Positions 43,345 through 53,734 of a stretch of DNA of 64,000 bases are shown one piece after another. How positions within the stretch are numbered: the first letter of the stretch is position 1; every line of letters begins with the position of its first letter. The stretch comes from Fluoribacter dumoffii NY 23 (GTDB taxonomy: Bacteria; Pseudomonadota; Gammaproteobacteria; Legionellales; Legionellaceae). Location of the stretch: the NCBI RefSeq assembly GCF_000236165.1, contig NZ_CM001373.1, forward strand, positions 2,153,893 through 2,217,892. Reading direction: 5' to 3'. The position numbers and the translations under genes were made by a program. The notes under the pieces are model-generated. The model was given only the letters and a program-made list of their open reading frames with translations, searched no databases and was not told the origin of the DNA.

Positions 43345-44589
43345 TTAAAAGGCACGTGCACAGCGAACTTTGAGCGAGGTAAATTTGTCACTGATTCCTT
43401 GGGCGCCCTGATTGGTAAAATTCAAAAACCATGCATTATTCGTAGGGTTGGCACTGGATTCCGTAGAACTCCAGTATTGGCCTGAAACACCGGTCAGAAA
43501 TCCCAAGCTATACAGAGTGTAAATGCTCGAGGTATTGGCAGGGCAACCTGCACTTCCGGAAGTTCCCAGCTCACAAATAGACGGCAAATACCAGGTGGCG
43601 CTAGGAAACAACTCAAAAAAGCAGTAACCGGCAGCAAGGCTCATTGGGTCAAAGCTTGTTATTTCACTGGTGTTGCAGTATCCATCGGTAGCGCCGTTAC
43701 AATTATCGGGAGGGCTGGTCGAAGTTTCCGTGATTCCGGGGACATTAACCTTGTCGCTGCTCCAGGAACTCGGGAAAGCAGGTTCGCTATCGGATACCAC
43801 ATATGAGGTGCTATTTTTTACCGAGAACACGAGATACCCCTCGATGGAAAAAGCCAACGCTATTGAAGGGGGGGAGGCGACATTATCTCCTGTAACCAAT
43901 ATCCCGCCGCGGGGAGCGAATGGAATAGAAGAATTTGAAGTCAGGGTTATGGTGCACGAACCGTTGGCCGGAATAACAGGACATGTGGTGCTGGTGACGC
44001 TCGTCCATGTTGTTGGGAGACTGACCCTAACATTTGAGGCAGGGATGCTGCTTATATTGAGTACCGTGATATCAATCCCTACTGAATCATTAGTAGGGAT
44101 AATTGCCCTTGCAGGAGCACTAATGGTTGCTTGCGGGGCGCATCTTAAAGATTGCATATCAAAAAAAGTCGAAGAAGTGTTTGTACCTTTGACTACTACA
44201 TTAGGTATAAAAAAAGCGATTGACGTATTGGTAGAAAAGGTAATCGTACAACTGCGCCCAGGCAATAATGAAGAAGGGCAACCATTGTTTTGCACCACAT
44301 AAGTCCTAAAATTAGCATCGGAAGATGAAGCCTGTATATTCTTTGCCACAATTTTGGAATTATTAGTAATTGTAATCGCACCCGGTCTGGCTATACATTG
44401 GGGCAGATTCTGGCTAATCTGTATGGAACAATTTTGCAGTGATTTCGAGCAAATGGATCCCTTCTTACCTGCACTTATGGTTAACTGTGCTGTTTCATTA
44501 GTCTTGGGTGATTCCTGAGCCCATAAGGATTGAAGCGGAATGATTAACAAAAGAAAAAAGTAGAAATGGAGTTCCTTAAAGCGACACAT
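43345..44589 (-). CDS. Secreted protein with C-terminal Lcl/DUF1566 domain
   Basis: 414 residues with a signal peptide (FKELHFYFFLLLIIPLQSLWAQ). The middle has two similar immunoglobulin-like modules, each with C-...-NGSCTITLTSNSSIPF / GRSCTITFSTNTSIAF and VVVKG/ILVTG. The last ~150 residues are a DUF1566 (Lcl C-terminal, C-type-lectin-like) domain: AGYCFFELFPSATWYLPSICELG, GQYWSSTESSANPTNNAWFLNFTNQGAQGISDKFTSLKVRCARAF. In the Lcl adhesin this domain is at the end of a collagen-like protein that binds host glycans; this gene lacks the collagen repeats. Adhesion is plausible but unproven. ATG at 44589. Confidence 0.8.
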   Translation of the reverse strand: MCRFKELHFYFFLLLIIPLQSLWAQESPKTNETAQLTISAGKKGSICSKSLQNCSIQISQNLPQCIARPGAITITNNSKIVAKNIQASSSDANFRTYVVQNNGCPSSLLPGRSCTITFSTNTSIAFFIPNVVVKGTNTSSTFFDMQSLRCAPQATISAPARAIIPTNDSVGIDITVLNISSIPASNVRVSLPTTWTSVTSTTCPVIPANGSCTITLTSNSSIPFAPRGGILVTGDNVASPPSIALAFSIEGYLVFSVKNSTSYVVSDSEPAFPSSWSSDKVNVPGITETSTSPPDNCNGATDGYCNTSEITSFDPMSLAAGYCFFELFPSATWYLPSICELGTSGSAGCPANTSSIYTLYSLGFLTGVSGQYWSSTESSANPTNNAWFLNFTNQGAQGISDKFTSLKVRCARAF

Positions 44590-44845
44590 AAATTCATCCT
44601 TTTAATTAAACTGGGCGCATAGTTATGAAACCATATACAGACCCTTTCATTTTTGCAAGAGTTTATTATTTTTTGTTAAAATTTTTTAGGGAATGCGAGC
44701 ACGAATATCAGGTCTTGTGCGCTCCTGCTTAAGATGCAAACAATAAATGCCCCGCCCGGATGTTTGCTTAATCTTTCTAACTTGCTATAAATAAATGAGA
44801 TGGAAAAACAGCTGTTATTGAAATGGTTATAGCCTTGGGAGAAAT

Positions 44846-47461
44846 ATGAAGCAATGGCATGCTTTAACCATCGAGGAAACTAAAAATGTTCTTGCAAAAC
44901 ACAATGAACATTTGAGTGTCAACGAAATTAAAGATATGGAATCTTCACGCTGGTTTATCCTGTTAGCGCGCCAATTTACCAATATTCTTATTCTGGTTCT
45001 CCTAATCGCTACCCTGCTTTCTTTTTTTTTAGGCGATATTATTGATGCGCTGGCCATTCTTGCCATCGTTCTATTTAATGGGTTATTGGGTTTTGTCCAG
45101 GAGTGGAAGGCGCAAAATGCCATTAAAAATTTAAAAAACATGCTCACTAGCCAATGTCGGGTTATTCGTAATGGGCTAGAGCTAGTTATTGATGTAAAAA
45201 AACTTGTCCCTGGTGATTGTGTGCTTATGGATGGCGGAGACATAGTACCTGCAGATATCCGCATCACCGCCGTAGCCGATCTAATGATCAATGAAGCTAC
45301 TTTAACAGGGGAGTCGGAACCCATCACTAAAATAACAGAGCGCTTGCCGGCAGAGACTTTAATTACAGATAGAAAAAATATGGCCTACATGGGAACCCAT
45401 GTGATGAGCGGACAAGGGCAAGGCCTGGTGGTTGCTATTGGTATGGACACTGAATTTGGCCGCCTCGCCGAGCTTACAGGCTCAATTCATGAAGAAGAAA
45501 CAGAGCTTCAAAAGCAGCTTTCATTTATTGGGAAACGCCTAGGATTGCTAGCGATTATTACCTCGGTTGGCGTCATCTTAATTGGCGTATTGGCGGGTTT
45601 TGATCCCATCCGCATGCTAATGACGGGCATTTCTCTTGCGGTATCTGCTATTCCAGAGGGACTGCCTGCGGTGGTGACCATTGCCCTTGCTTTAGGTGCC
45701 CGGGCCATGGCGAAAAAAAAGGCCCTCCTTCGGCATCTCCAGGCTGCAGAAACATTGGGTGCTGTTTCAATCATTTGCACGGATAAAACAGGAACCCTGA
45801 CTCAAAATGAAATGAAAGTTCAGGTAATTTGGTTGTTTGAAAAATCTCTGCAACTCACTGGAGTCGGTTATACCCCCGAGGGAGAATTTATACTCAATGG
45901 AGAGGTGATTAATCCGCAATCCCTCCCAGAATTAATGACATTGTTAGAGACAGGATACCAATGCAATCATGCACGCATCTATCAAGAGGGAGAGGAATGG
46001 AAAATCATTGGCTCCCCAGACGAAGCAGCCCTGCTCGTCGCTGCTGTTAAATCCGGGCTCAGCTGCGCTCATCCCGCTGCTCTTGTCAAAGAGTTTACAT
46101 TCGATTCGATCAAAAAACGGATGACTGTCATAGAAGATGCAGGGGACTTTCAAATTATCCATAGCAAAGGGGCTCCAGAAGTCATTTTGCCTTTGTGTAC
46201 TTATTATCTGTTTGGAGCCCAGGAAAACGAACTAAACAGCGACTCGCGAAACAAAATCGAAAATGCTTACATTAATTTAGCTCAAAATGGTCTTCGTACA
46301 CTGGCCCTAGCCAGGAAAATTGTTCCCAAGCATCTTAAACTATCCAGGAAAGAAGCTGAAAATAATTTAGTCTTTATCGGACTCGTCGGTTTCATGGATC
46401 CGCCACGAGAAGAAATACCCAGGGCATTAGCAACAGCAAAAAATGCAGGTATCAAAGTCGTTATGATTACTGGGGACTCCCCGGTGACCGCAAAAGCAAT
46501 TGCCAACCAGATTGGCTTGCACGTAGATAAAGTGATAACCAGTAGTGAATTAAAAACACTCAGTGATCACAAATTAAAGGAACTTTTAAAGCAAAATGTT
46601 TTATTTGCAAGAACAATCCCTGAAGACAAATTCCGGATCGTGAAACTGTTCCAGGATCAAGGCCAATTGGTAGCGATGACGGGAGATGGGGTCAATGATG
46701 CACCCGCTTTAAAACAAGCTGATATTGGAATTGCGATGGGAATACGGGGAACTGATGTTGCCCGCAGTGTGGCTGATATCGTTTTATCAGATGATAATTT
46801 TGCCTCCATTATTGATGCGGTGGAGGAAGGGAGACGCCAATATGCAAATCTGCGGAAATTTGTCCTTTATTTGGCATCTTCAAATCTAGGTGAAGTTTTG
46901 GCTATCCTGATTAGTCTGCTCTTAAGTGGAGGATTAATTGTCATTCCTGTGCAAATCCTTTGGATAAACCTGGTCACAGATAGTGCAACGGCCCTTTCTT
47001 TGAGTGTGGAACGTGCTGAAAAAGGAATCATGCACAGGCCGCCACGGCAAGCTGACAAACCCATTTTTGATCGCATGTCTTTGATTCTGGTTATTGCCTT
47101 CGGCGCTTATATTGGAATGGTAACCTTTTTAGTATATCAATTGTATTTTCCGCAATCGTATGAATTAGCGAATACCATTGCTTTTACTTCCTTGGTCGTG
47201 TTGGCTAATATCCACACACTCAATTTCCGCAGCTTCTATAAACCGATTTATACAATAGGCTGGTTCTCGAATAAATGGATTTTAATTGCGCTGTTAAGCA
47301 TGTTGGGTTTACACGTCATGGCGATATACAATCCTGGACCTCAGCGCATTTTACATACAGTACCTTTATCTATTAGCCATTGGGGAGTTATTCTCTTGTG
47401 CGCCCTGCCTATTTTTTTAATTCCTGAACTGTACAAGATGATTAAAAATAAGGGCAGTTGA
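44846..47461 (+). CDS. P2A/calcium-type P-type ATPase
   Basis: 871 residues with the full P-type architecture: N-terminal cation-ATPase domain (KQWHALTIEETKNVLAKHNEHLSVNE), A domain INEATLTGESEP, M4 motif AVSAIPEGLPAVV, phosphorylation site CTDKTGTLTQNEM, nucleotide site (IIHSKGAPEVIL), hinge GDGVNDAPALKQADIGIAMG and C-terminal membrane domain. PEGLP at M4 and the DPP(R) and VTDSATALSLSVERAEKGIMHRPPR segments fit Ca2+ (SERCA-like) pumps rather than heavy-metal ATPases, but ion specificity is not certain. Exports a divalent cation using ATP. Ribosome site GGGAGAAAT before the ATG; a good terminator follows. Confidence 0.9.
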   Translation: MKQWHALTIEETKNVLAKHNEHLSVNEIKDMESSRWFILLARQFTNILILVLLIATLLSFFLGDIIDALAILAIVLFNGLLGFVQEWKAQNAIKNLKNMLTSQCRVIRNGLELVIDVKKLVPGDCVLMDGGDIVPADIRITAVADLMINEATLTGESEPITKITERLPAETLITDRKNMAYMGTHVMSGQGQGLVVAIGMDTEFGRLAELTGSIHEEETELQKQLSFIGKRLGLLAIITSVGVILIGVLAGFDPIRMLMTGISLAVSAIPEGLPAVVTIALALGARAMAKKKALLRHLQAAETLGAVSIICTDKTGTLTQNEMKVQVIWLFEKSLQLTGVGYTPEGEFILNGEVINPQSLPELMTLLETGYQCNHARIYQEGEEWKIIGSPDEAALLVAAVKSGLSCAHPAALVKEFTFDSIKKRMTVIEDAGDFQIIHSKGAPEVILPLCTYYLFGAQENELNSDSRNKIENAYINLAQNGLRTLALARKIVPKHLKLSRKEAENNLVFIGLVGFMDPPREEIPRALATAKNAGIKVVMITGDSPVTAKAIANQIGLHVDKVITSSELKTLSDHKLKELLKQNVLFARTIPEDKFRIVKLFQDQGQLVAMTGDGVNDAPALKQADIGIAMGIRGTDVARSVADIVLSDDNFASIIDAVEEGRRQYANLRKFVLYLASSNLGEVLAILISLLLSGGLIVIPVQILWINLVTDSATALSLSVERAEKGIMHRPPRQADKPIFDRMSLILVIAFGAYIGMVTFLVYQLYFPQSYELANTIAFTSLVVLANIHTLNFRSFYKPIYTIGWFSNKWILIALLSMLGLHVMAIYNPGPQRILHTVPLSISHWGVILLCALPIFLIPELYKMIKNKGS

Positions 47462-47462
47462 A

Positions 47463-47488
47463 GCTGTTCGGAAACGGCATTATTTTTT
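47463..47488 (+). terminator. Terminator of the P-type ATPase gene
   Basis: GCTGTT/AACGGC stem (one G-U pair) with a CGGA tetraloop begins two bases past the stop and is followed by ATTATTTTTT. Confidence 0.75.
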
Positions 47489-47586
47489 AAAATTCTCAAT
47501 AAACATTTGCATTTTTTATTCTAATTTCTAATATTTCAAATAGACTTGGCATTCACAGGCCCATAAATGGATTTAAGAGAGTAATC

Positions 47587-48036
47587 ATGGAATCAACAAA
47601 CAATAAACTGCTGGAAACCACCGTGCAGGAATCAAAAAAGGGGAAATTTACCCAGGAAATTATTATAGGAGAACACCATCTCATAGCCGACGAACCGACT
47701 TCATTTGGCGGCAATGATTTGGGGCCGTCACCCTATGATTTTTTACTTGCTGCCTTAGGTTCTTGTACTTCTATGACCATTCGTATGTATGCTGAGAATA
47801 AAAAATTTCCACTGGAACAAGTAATCGTGAAATTAACCCACGAAAAAACTCACGTGGAGGATTGTGTTGGCTGTGAGAAGGCAAGTGCTAAAATTGACCG
47901 TATAACGCGCAGGATTGAGCTTAGAGGAAAACTCACTGAAGAACAGCGTTCAAGATTGCTGGAAATTGCCAACATGTGTCCTGTACATCGCACTTTAACC
48001 TCCAAAATTCTTATTAATACAGAATTAATTGGATAA
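47587..48036 (+). CDS. OsmC/Ohr-family protein
   Basis: 149 residues. FTQEIIIGEHHLIADEPTSFGGNDLGPSPYDFLLAALGSCTSMTIRMYAENKKF carries the first catalytic Cys region of OsmC-like peroxiredoxins, and the second Cys is in IANMCPVHRTL near the end. These proteins reduce organic hydroperoxides. The extra HVEDCVGCEKA insertion, with a C-x-x-C pair, marks the subgroup that often sits as a domain of hydrolase-OsmC fusions. Stand-alone here, between the ATPase and thioredoxin genes. Ribosome site AGAGAG before the ATG. Confidence 0.85.
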   Translation: MESTNNKLLETTVQESKKGKFTQEIIIGEHHLIADEPTSFGGNDLGPSPYDFLLAALGSCTSMTIRMYAENKKFPLEQVIVKLTHEKTHVEDCVGCEKASAKIDRITRRIELRGKLTEEQRSRLLEIANMCPVHRTLTSKILINTELIG

Positions 48037-48134
48037 ATTAGCAGGGACAAAATGAGTAACCTCTACCTTAATAAGCCATCAAGTTGCAACAATAAAATGG
48101 GTTATGTTAAGTTATTCATTTCCTACATCATTTT

Positions 48135-48596
48135 ATGAAATCTTCGCTCATGAATACAGGCCTTCATATCATCTGCCCTCATTGCAATACCATTAATCAG
48201 TTACCTGCTTCCCGTTTGGAGGAACGCCCTAACTGCGGAAAATGCCATCAAGCACTTTTCAATAATAAACCGGTAAATCTCGACACCACTCAATTTACTC
48301 GTTACCTTGAACATAATGATATCCCTGTTCTTGTGGATTTTTGGGCGGAATGGTGTGGTCCTTGCAAAATGATGGCGCCACAATTTGCATCTGCAGCAGG
48401 TCTTCTGGAACCCAAAATGAGGTTAGCTAAAGTCGACATTGAAGCACATTCTTCTTTAGCCTCCCGTTATGCAATCCAAAGCATCCCCATGATAGTTCTT
48501 TTTCATCGTGGAAAGGAAATAGGGAGAAATGCCGGGGTTATGGGATCTCAGGATCTGGTAAGATGGGTTGAATTACAGATTAAAAATATGCATTAG
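48135..48596 (+). CDS. trxC: Thioredoxin 2 with N-terminal zinc ribbon
   Basis: 153 residues. The N terminus has the two C-x2-C zinc pairs of TrxC (ICPHCNTINQLP, PNCGKCHQALF); the thioredoxin fold follows with VLVDFWAEWCGPCKMMAPQF (active-site WCGPC near residues 73-77), the cis-Pro motif SIPMIVLFHRGKEIGR and LVRWVE. It reduces disulfides in the cytoplasm and in E. coli is induced by oxidative stress. It lies next to OsmC and a cupin gene, hinting at a redox-stress group. Starts at ATG 48135 or 48150 (MNTGLHIICPHC). Confidence 0.92.
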   Translation: MKSSLMNTGLHIICPHCNTINQLPASRLEERPNCGKCHQALFNNKPVNLDTTQFTRYLEHNDIPVLVDFWAEWCGPCKMMAPQFASAAGLLEPKMRLAKVDIEAHSSLASRYAIQSIPMIVLFHRGKEIGRNAGVMGSQDLVRWVELQIKNMH

Positions 48597-48653
48597 GTGC
48601 AGTACAAAAGAAAAATCTTTCTTAAAGAAAAAGCTAAAATTAGGGAGCACGTT

Positions 48654-49130
48654 ATGAAAATAAAAGGATCTTTGATCGCTGCATTAGGTTTGTCCATTTC
48701 AATCGCTACATCTTCATTTGCCCTTGAAGATACCTCCAGTGAAAATAGCCCTGATGCGGTTATTTCTCCTAAAATTTTTGAGATGGCCAAAAAAAATGAA
48801 TATTGGAAAGCAGCCCTTGTGACTGGGAAAGCAGCACAAGTTGTTTTTATGAATATCACCCCCAAGACCAACCCTAAAAATGAGATCGGTATGGAAACCC
48901 ATAAATTTGACCAAGTCATTTTTGTGGTGGAAGGTCAGGCTAAATCCATTCTCAATGGCAAAAATTCAACTGTTACCGCAGGGGATATGATCTTTATCCC
49001 CCAAGGGATGCCTCATAATTTTATTAATCTTAACGCCAAGAAACCCTTTAAAATCATTAGCATTTATTCTGCTACTGATATTCCTGAAAATGCGAAATAT
49101 AAACAGAAATCGGATATGCCAGCAGAGTAA
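48654..49130 (+). CDS. Periplasmic cupin-domain protein
   Basis: 158 residues from ATG 48654, preceded by AGGGAG; a longer frame from 48597 has no ribosome site. The signal peptide is KIKGSLIAALGLSISIATSSFA. The cupin fold is clear: NEIGMETHKFDQVIFVVEGQAKSILNGKNSTVTAGDMIFIPQGMPHNFINLNAKKPFKIISIYSA. The first cupin motif has E-x-H-x-F-D rather than HxHxxxxE; H and the second-motif H (PHNF) remain for metal binding. Many such proteins are found in enzymatic sugar or dioxygenase chemistry; no function can be assigned. Probably in the same transcript as trxC. Confidence 0.82.
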   Translation: MKIKGSLIAALGLSISIATSSFALEDTSSENSPDAVISPKIFEMAKKNEYWKAALVTGKAAQVVFMNITPKTNPKNEIGMETHKFDQVIFVVEGQAKSILNGKNSTVTAGDMIFIPQGMPHNFINLNAKKPFKIISIYSATDIPENAKYKQKSDMPAE

Positions 49131-49182
49131 ATTGCTGGCCTATTAACCCCTCGGCTTCTTTAACTTGGGAGTTTTGCTGTCG

Positions 49183-49872
49183 ATGCAACATAAAGAATAT
49201 CATCGAATTGAACGCATTGGCTGGTTGCGTGCTGCCGTACTAGGTGCCAACGACGGGATCATTTCTACTGCGAGCTTATTAATTGGTGTTGCTGCCGCAC
49301 ATACCTCATATAATGGAATTCTTATAGCCGGTTTTGCGGGATTAATTGCTGGCGCCATGTCGATGGCTGCGGGTGAGTATATCTCTGTAAGCTCCCAGGC
49401 AGATACTGAAAAATCCGCCCTCAAACGGGAAAAAAAAGAACTTGAGGCCAATTTAGCAAATGAAATGGAAGAACTAACTTCTATATACGTAAAACGCGGA
49501 TTAGAACCTGCCCTGGCAAAAGAAGTTGTAACACAGATGATGGCCAAGGATGCTTTAGGTACCCATGCCCGAGACGAACTTGGGATTACAGAAATATCCA
49601 GTGCACGCCCCCTGCAAGCGGCATTGTTTTCTGCGTGCAGTTTTACCCTCGGTTCATTGTTGCCGCTTTTAATCATTTTTCTTGCTCCCAGGGAGCATCT
49701 CATCCTTATCATCTCAGTGATGGCGGTTCTTTTTTTGGCATTACTTGGAGCTGTGGCTGCACGGGTTGGCGGTGCAAGCGTTCTGTCAGGAGCACTGCGT
49801 GTTGTGGTTTGGGGCACACTTGCAATGATTGTGAGCGCTGGTATAGGTTCCTTGTTGGGTATTGCAGTATAA
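49183..49872 (+). CDS. VIT1/CCC1-family iron/manganese transporter
   Basis: 229 residues from ATG 49183 (a TTG at 49165 would add six). IERIGWLRAAVLGANDGIISTASLLIGVAAA and AGLIAGAMSMAAGEYISVSSQADTE are the diagnostic VIT1 first-half motifs, with acidic residues D and E in the membrane; a cytoplasmic helical bundle (EKKELEANLANEMEELTSIYVKRGLEPALAKEVVTQMM) that binds metal in VIT1 follows, then three C-terminal spans. The family moves Fe2+ or Mn2+ out of the cytoplasm. It has five spans, as VIT1. GGGAG sits upstream. Confidence 0.88.
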   Translation: MQHKEYHRIERIGWLRAAVLGANDGIISTASLLIGVAAAHTSYNGILIAGFAGLIAGAMSMAAGEYISVSSQADTEKSALKREKKELEANLANEMEELTSIYVKRGLEPALAKEVVTQMMAKDALGTHARDELGITEISSARPLQAALFSACSFTLGSLLPLLIIFLAPREHLILIISVMAVLFLALLGAVAARVGGASVLSGALRVVVWGTLAMIVSAGIGSLLGIAV

Positions 49873-50051
49873 GATTAATCCCCCTCTAGAGAATAATTTA
49901 GGGCAGTCCTGCCGAAAGCATTTAATTAAATTGAATGTTTCCTTTAACATAAGCTCTCAATTGTATGATACAATTGCCAAAATATAAGCATATTGAACAA
50001 CAAAAAATATCCTTACCCCCTTCCACAGAACACCAGTTAAAAGGAAACAGC

Positions 50052-51320
50052 ATGAGTTTTAGTTCGTTAGGTTTAATCCCGCCTTTACTACAATCCATTG
50101 AAGAATTAGGCTATAAAGATCCCTCCCCTATTCAAACTAAAGCCATTCCCATAGTATTAGCTGGTAAAGATGTTTTGGCTTCCGCACAAACAGGAACAGG
50201 TAAAACCGCAAGCTTCGTATTACCTGTATTGCACATGTTAAGTGCCAAGCCCAGGGCGAAAAGCAATAGGACCCGCGTCCTCATCCTTACCCCTACACGG
50301 GAATTAGCAAGTCAGGTACATGAAAGCATTCGTGAATACGGACGCTATCTATCGCTTCGTTCGGCGGTGGTTTTTGGCGGGGTGAAGATTAATCCCCAGA
50401 TGATGAAATTACGTTCTGGAGTTGAACTGTTGGTTGCCACCCCAGGCCGTTTACTGGATCTTTTCCAGCAACGCGCCATCCAGTTTGATCAAGTGGATAC
50501 CCTGATATTGGATGAAGCCGACAGGATGCTGGATATGGGGTTTATTCACGATATACGGCGTATTATTAACTGCTTACCTAAAAACCGGCAAAATCTGCTG
50601 TTTTCAGCCACGTTTACTGATGAAATTCGTAAACTGGTTAAAACCATTTTAAACGAACCCGTAGCAATTGATGTTACTCCTCGAAATACAACCGTAGCTA
50701 AAATCAAACAAACCGTGCATCCAGTTGATAAAAGCCAAAAAGCGGCATTACTCAGTCATTTAATTCACAAAAATAAATGGGGCCAGACCCTGGTGTTTTC
50801 CAGAACGAAACATGGAGCGAACAAATTAGTAAAACAATTGGCGGAAGCACAAATTTATGCAGCCGCTTTTCACGGCAATAAATCTCAATCCCAAAGAACC
50901 AAAACCCTGGAAGAGTTTAAGTCCGGAGAATTACATATCCTGGTGGCTACAGATATTGCTGCTCGCGGAATTGATATTGAGCAGTTACCCTGCGTGGTTA
51001 ATTTTGATTTACCCCAGGTTGCTGAAGATTACGTCCACCGCATCGGTAGAACCGGTCGTGCGGGAGCTCCGGGATTAGCCGTTTCTTTAGTGAGCGCTGA
51101 TGAGATAAATCAATTGCAAGCGATAGAAAAACTTATTCAGCATAAATTAAACCGAATTGAGATTGAAGATTTTGAACCCAAACACAATGTACCGCAGACT
51201 ACCCATGTTTCAAAACCTAAAAAACCCGTCTCTTCAAAAAAGAAAACCACCTCCACGCACAGTAAACCTAACAGGAAACCTTTAGCCAAAAGTGCAGCAA
51301 GAGCCCGCTCCCAATCTTAG
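50052..51320 (+). CDS. rhlE: DEAD-box RNA helicase, RhlE group
   Basis: 422 residues from ATG 50052 (AAAGGAAA ribosome site); the frame extends upstream to 49965 but without support. Motifs: Q motif [41 protein letters not shown], Ia [68 protein letters not shown]. The C-terminal tail is Lys/Ser/Thr-rich and basic, typical of RhlE. It remodels RNA, for example during ribosome assembly or decay at low temperature. Confidence 0.93.
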   Translation: MSFSSLGLIPPLLQSIEELGYKDPSPIQTKAIPIVLAGKDVLASAQTGTGKTASFVLPVLHMLSAKPRAKSNRTRVLILTPTRELASQVHESIREYGRYLSLRSAVVFGGVKINPQMMKLRSGVELLVATPGRLLDLFQQRAIQFDQVDTLILDEADRMLDMGFIHDIRRIINCLPKNRQNLLFSATFTDEIRKLVKTILNEPVAIDVTPRNTTVAKIKQTVHPVDKSQKAALLSHLIHKNKWGQTLVFSRTKHGANKLVKQLAEAQIYAAAFHGNKSQSQRTKTLEEFKSGELHILVATDIAARGIDIEQLPCVVNFDLPQVAEDYVHRIGRTGRAGAPGLAVSLVSADEINQLQAIEKLIQHKLNRIEIEDFEPKHNVPQTTHVSKPKKPVSSKKKTTSTHSKPNRKPLAKSAARARSQS

Positions 51321-51399
51321 CAATCAAATGTCTTCAATGGCTTTGGTTGCTCTTATTGTTTAAAGAATCAGCATACCTGGGCTATGGGTAAGCTTAAAT

Positions 51400-52509
51400 T
51401 TAATTATTTTGGTTAACCCATGAGGTAAAGCGTTCCGCTTGCTTGCTCCATAGTTCAGGGTAAAGTAAAGTAAAATGGCCGTGCGAAGTCGGTGAACCTT
51501 TTTGCAAAACCCATTGTCCCTGTTTTACTTGTCTCATGAGCTCAGGCATTCGATTAAATTCGGGTGAATCCAAAGCATCATCAGTAAAATCCAGAGCAAA
51601 TACTTTTGTTTTTATTGTCGATAACAACGGTTCTGGATCGTAGTCCCTGGAAGCTGCCATAATATAAATGATATCGTTAGCGTCCTTTTTTGTACTCTGC
51701 TTTACCGCTGAATGGATGTAATCGGTCGCTTCTCGTGTATTGGAAATAGTGTGTTGCAAATGAGGGACGCCATCGACCATCATCGCCACTAGTGGCCAAA
51801 TTGCCTGTACCCCATAAGGTTGGTTTGTGTAATTTCCATTTTCCCAAGAGGGATCATTTTTTATACTGTTAATGACGATTTGACGCCATAATAAATTGCG
51901 TCCATCAATTTTACGCGGCAGGCACACAATAGGCATAATCCCATCCATAAATTCAGGATACAACTCGCTCCATAACCAGCTGTGCATACCCCCCATAGAG
52001 GTACCAACAATCATTTTTAAATGAGTAATTTTTAAATGCGAGGAAACTAACTGATGCTGTAATTCAACCATATCCTGATAGGTATATTGGGGAAACTTCA
52101 TACGGAGACCATCACTGGGTTTACTTGATTGTCCCTGACCAATATTATCCGGAAAAATCAGATAATAATTATTTGCATCAAAGGGTTTTCCTGGAGCTAA
52201 TAATGCTTTTTTAAAGTGTTCAAACAGGTCACTCCCGCTACCGCCTGTCCAATGCAAAAATAAAACTGCATTTTTTATTTCACCTTGATTATTTTTTTGC
52301 GGAATCCCTGCCGTAATATAATGAATGCGGAGATTGTCTAAGGTTTGGCCATTTTTAAATTGGTATTTGGGAATAATAAACTGATTTTCTTTATAACCAG
52401 TTATTTCTTGTCTTTTGGGTGCGGAAGGCGTCAATTTGTTTGGTTCTCCATAAGTTGGCTGTAGCTGAAAAAACAGGATAGAACACAATAAAAGAGTAGT
52501 TTTTCTCAT
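51400..52509 (-). CDS. Secreted alpha/beta hydrolase, homoserine O-acetyltransferase-like
   Basis: 369 residues with a signal peptide (RKTTLLLCSILFFQLQPTYG). The alpha/beta-hydrolase core shows the HWTGGSGSD oxyanion region, nucleophile elbow GTSMGGMHSWLW, an Asp around residue 305 (FTDD) and His in SHGHFTLLYPEL, all in order. Its overall shape matches the MetX-like (homoserine acetyltransferase-like) hydrolase family seen in secreted bacterial proteins; acetyl transfer is not implied in a periplasmic location. Substrate unknown. It lies alone, convergent with rhlE. Confidence 0.8.
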   Translation of the reverse strand: MRKTTLLLCSILFFQLQPTYGEPNKLTPSAPKRQEITGYKENQFIIPKYQFKNGQTLDNLRIHYITAGIPQKNNQGEIKNAVLFLHWTGGSGSDLFEHFKKALLAPGKPFDANNYYLIFPDNIGQGQSSKPSDGLRMKFPQYTYQDMVELQHQLVSSHLKITHLKMIVGTSMGGMHSWLWSELYPEFMDGIMPIVCLPRKIDGRNLLWRQIVINSIKNDPSWENGNYTNQPYGVQAIWPLVAMMVDGVPHLQHTISNTREATDYIHSAVKQSTKKDANDIIYIMAASRDYDPEPLLSTIKTKVFALDFTDDALDSPEFNRMPELMRQVKQGQWVLQKGSPTSHGHFTLLYPELWSKQAERFTSWVNQNN

Positions 52510-52849
52510 TTACTCAAACCCTTATTTAATTTATATACCCTTCTTATTAAAATACATAACGATTGTCTTGAATACATTATCGATGTTTTATTGTTTTAGT
52601 GATTTAAGAATAACTGGTATTTAGAACACTTGCTCAGCACTATGATGCCCAATAAAACGATAAGCGCTTTTGCCAGGCATCTGGATTGTTATCCAGTATG
52701 ATTCAGGTTTCGCTGCAAAAACAAAGCATTTCTTTCAAAATGCAAGCAGCCAAAATGCTACTCCCAAATTGATAATTTTATTAAGACTATAATTAATAAA
52801 GTTTTTAGATGTTTAAAAACAAATTAACATTAAACAACAAGGCGCATAT
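52510..52849. other. Divergent spacer between hydrolase and LysR genes
   Basis: About 340 AT-rich bases holding both promoters. I see no clear operator or repeat; LysR-type T-N11-A boxes cannot be set with confidence. Confidence 0.35.
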
Positions 52850-53734
52850 ATGAATAGCAACGAATTAAAATCATTTTTAATGGTTTATGAATATCGTTCT
52901 TTCTCAATTGCAGCAAAACGCTTGTATGTCACTCAATCTGCCATAAGCAAGCGCATCAATAATTTGGAACATGAATTTAAAGTCAAATTATTTGAAATGC
53001 GGGGAGGAGTAATTATTCCTACTCTGGAAGGACAATTGCTTATCCCCTATGCCCGATTGCTTCTGCATACCTTTTATAATGCTGCAGATAACCTAAGCAA
53101 TCCTGAAATGGTAGAAATACCCGTATTTCTGGGTACCTCCACTTTTCCATCCTTACAATTTTTGCCGCAATTCATGGAGTATTTGCTGGAACATAATATT
53201 AATTCTCCTAATTTTCATATCAGGCAGATGGCAAAGCAAGACCTGATACCTGGATTACAAAATGGGATGATTGATTTGGCATTAACTACTGAAGATTTAG
53301 TAATCGATAATGACATTTTAAGCAATCAACTCGACGAGGAAGATGTTTACATTGTCGTCTCCCACAAGCATGAGCTGGCAAATGAAAACAAAATGGATTT
53401 TAACAAACTGGCTCAATATCCGTGCATTTTAACTGAGCGAGGTTTTTCCATTCGCGATAATCTGGAGCGAATTTTTTTAAAATATGAATTGCCTCTCATA
53501 GTGAATCACGAGCTATTTTCTTTAGATGCAATAAAAAAATTGGTAAAAACTGGATTAGGCTGGAGTGCATTGCCAAAACAGTATTGCAATGAGGAACTGG
53601 TGCAATTAAAAATAGAAGGCTACTCTGAAAAAATAAAATTATGCTGGTATTGCCACAAAAATCGCGCTGACTCTAAAATAATAAAATATATTGCCCAATT
53701 GTTGAAAGAATCTCTTTCTTCTGTTCGAAGTTAA
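52850..53734 (+). CDS. LysR-family transcriptional regulator
   Basis: 294 residues. The N-terminal winged helix is typical (LKSFLMVYEYRSFSIAAKRLYVTQSAISKRINNLEHEFKVKLFE) and residues ~90-290 are a periplasmic-binding-protein-like effector domain (VFLGTSTFPSLQFLPQFM; DLALTTEDL; SLDAIKKLVKTGLGWSALP). The ligand is unknown. It is divergent from the hydrolase, which it may control, as LysR proteins commonly regulate adjacent divergent genes. AAGGCGC lies before the ATG. Confidence 0.9.
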   Translation: MNSNELKSFLMVYEYRSFSIAAKRLYVTQSAISKRINNLEHEFKVKLFEMRGGVIIPTLEGQLLIPYARLLLHTFYNAADNLSNPEMVEIPVFLGTSTFPSLQFLPQFMEYLLEHNINSPNFHIRQMAKQDLIPGLQNGMIDLALTTEDLVIDNDILSNQLDEEDVYIVVSHKHELANENKMDFNKLAQYPCILTERGFSIRDNLERIFLKYELPLIVNHELFSLDAIKKLVKTGLGWSALPKQYCNEELVQLKIEGYSEKIKLCWYCHKNRADSKIIKYIAQLLKESLSSVRS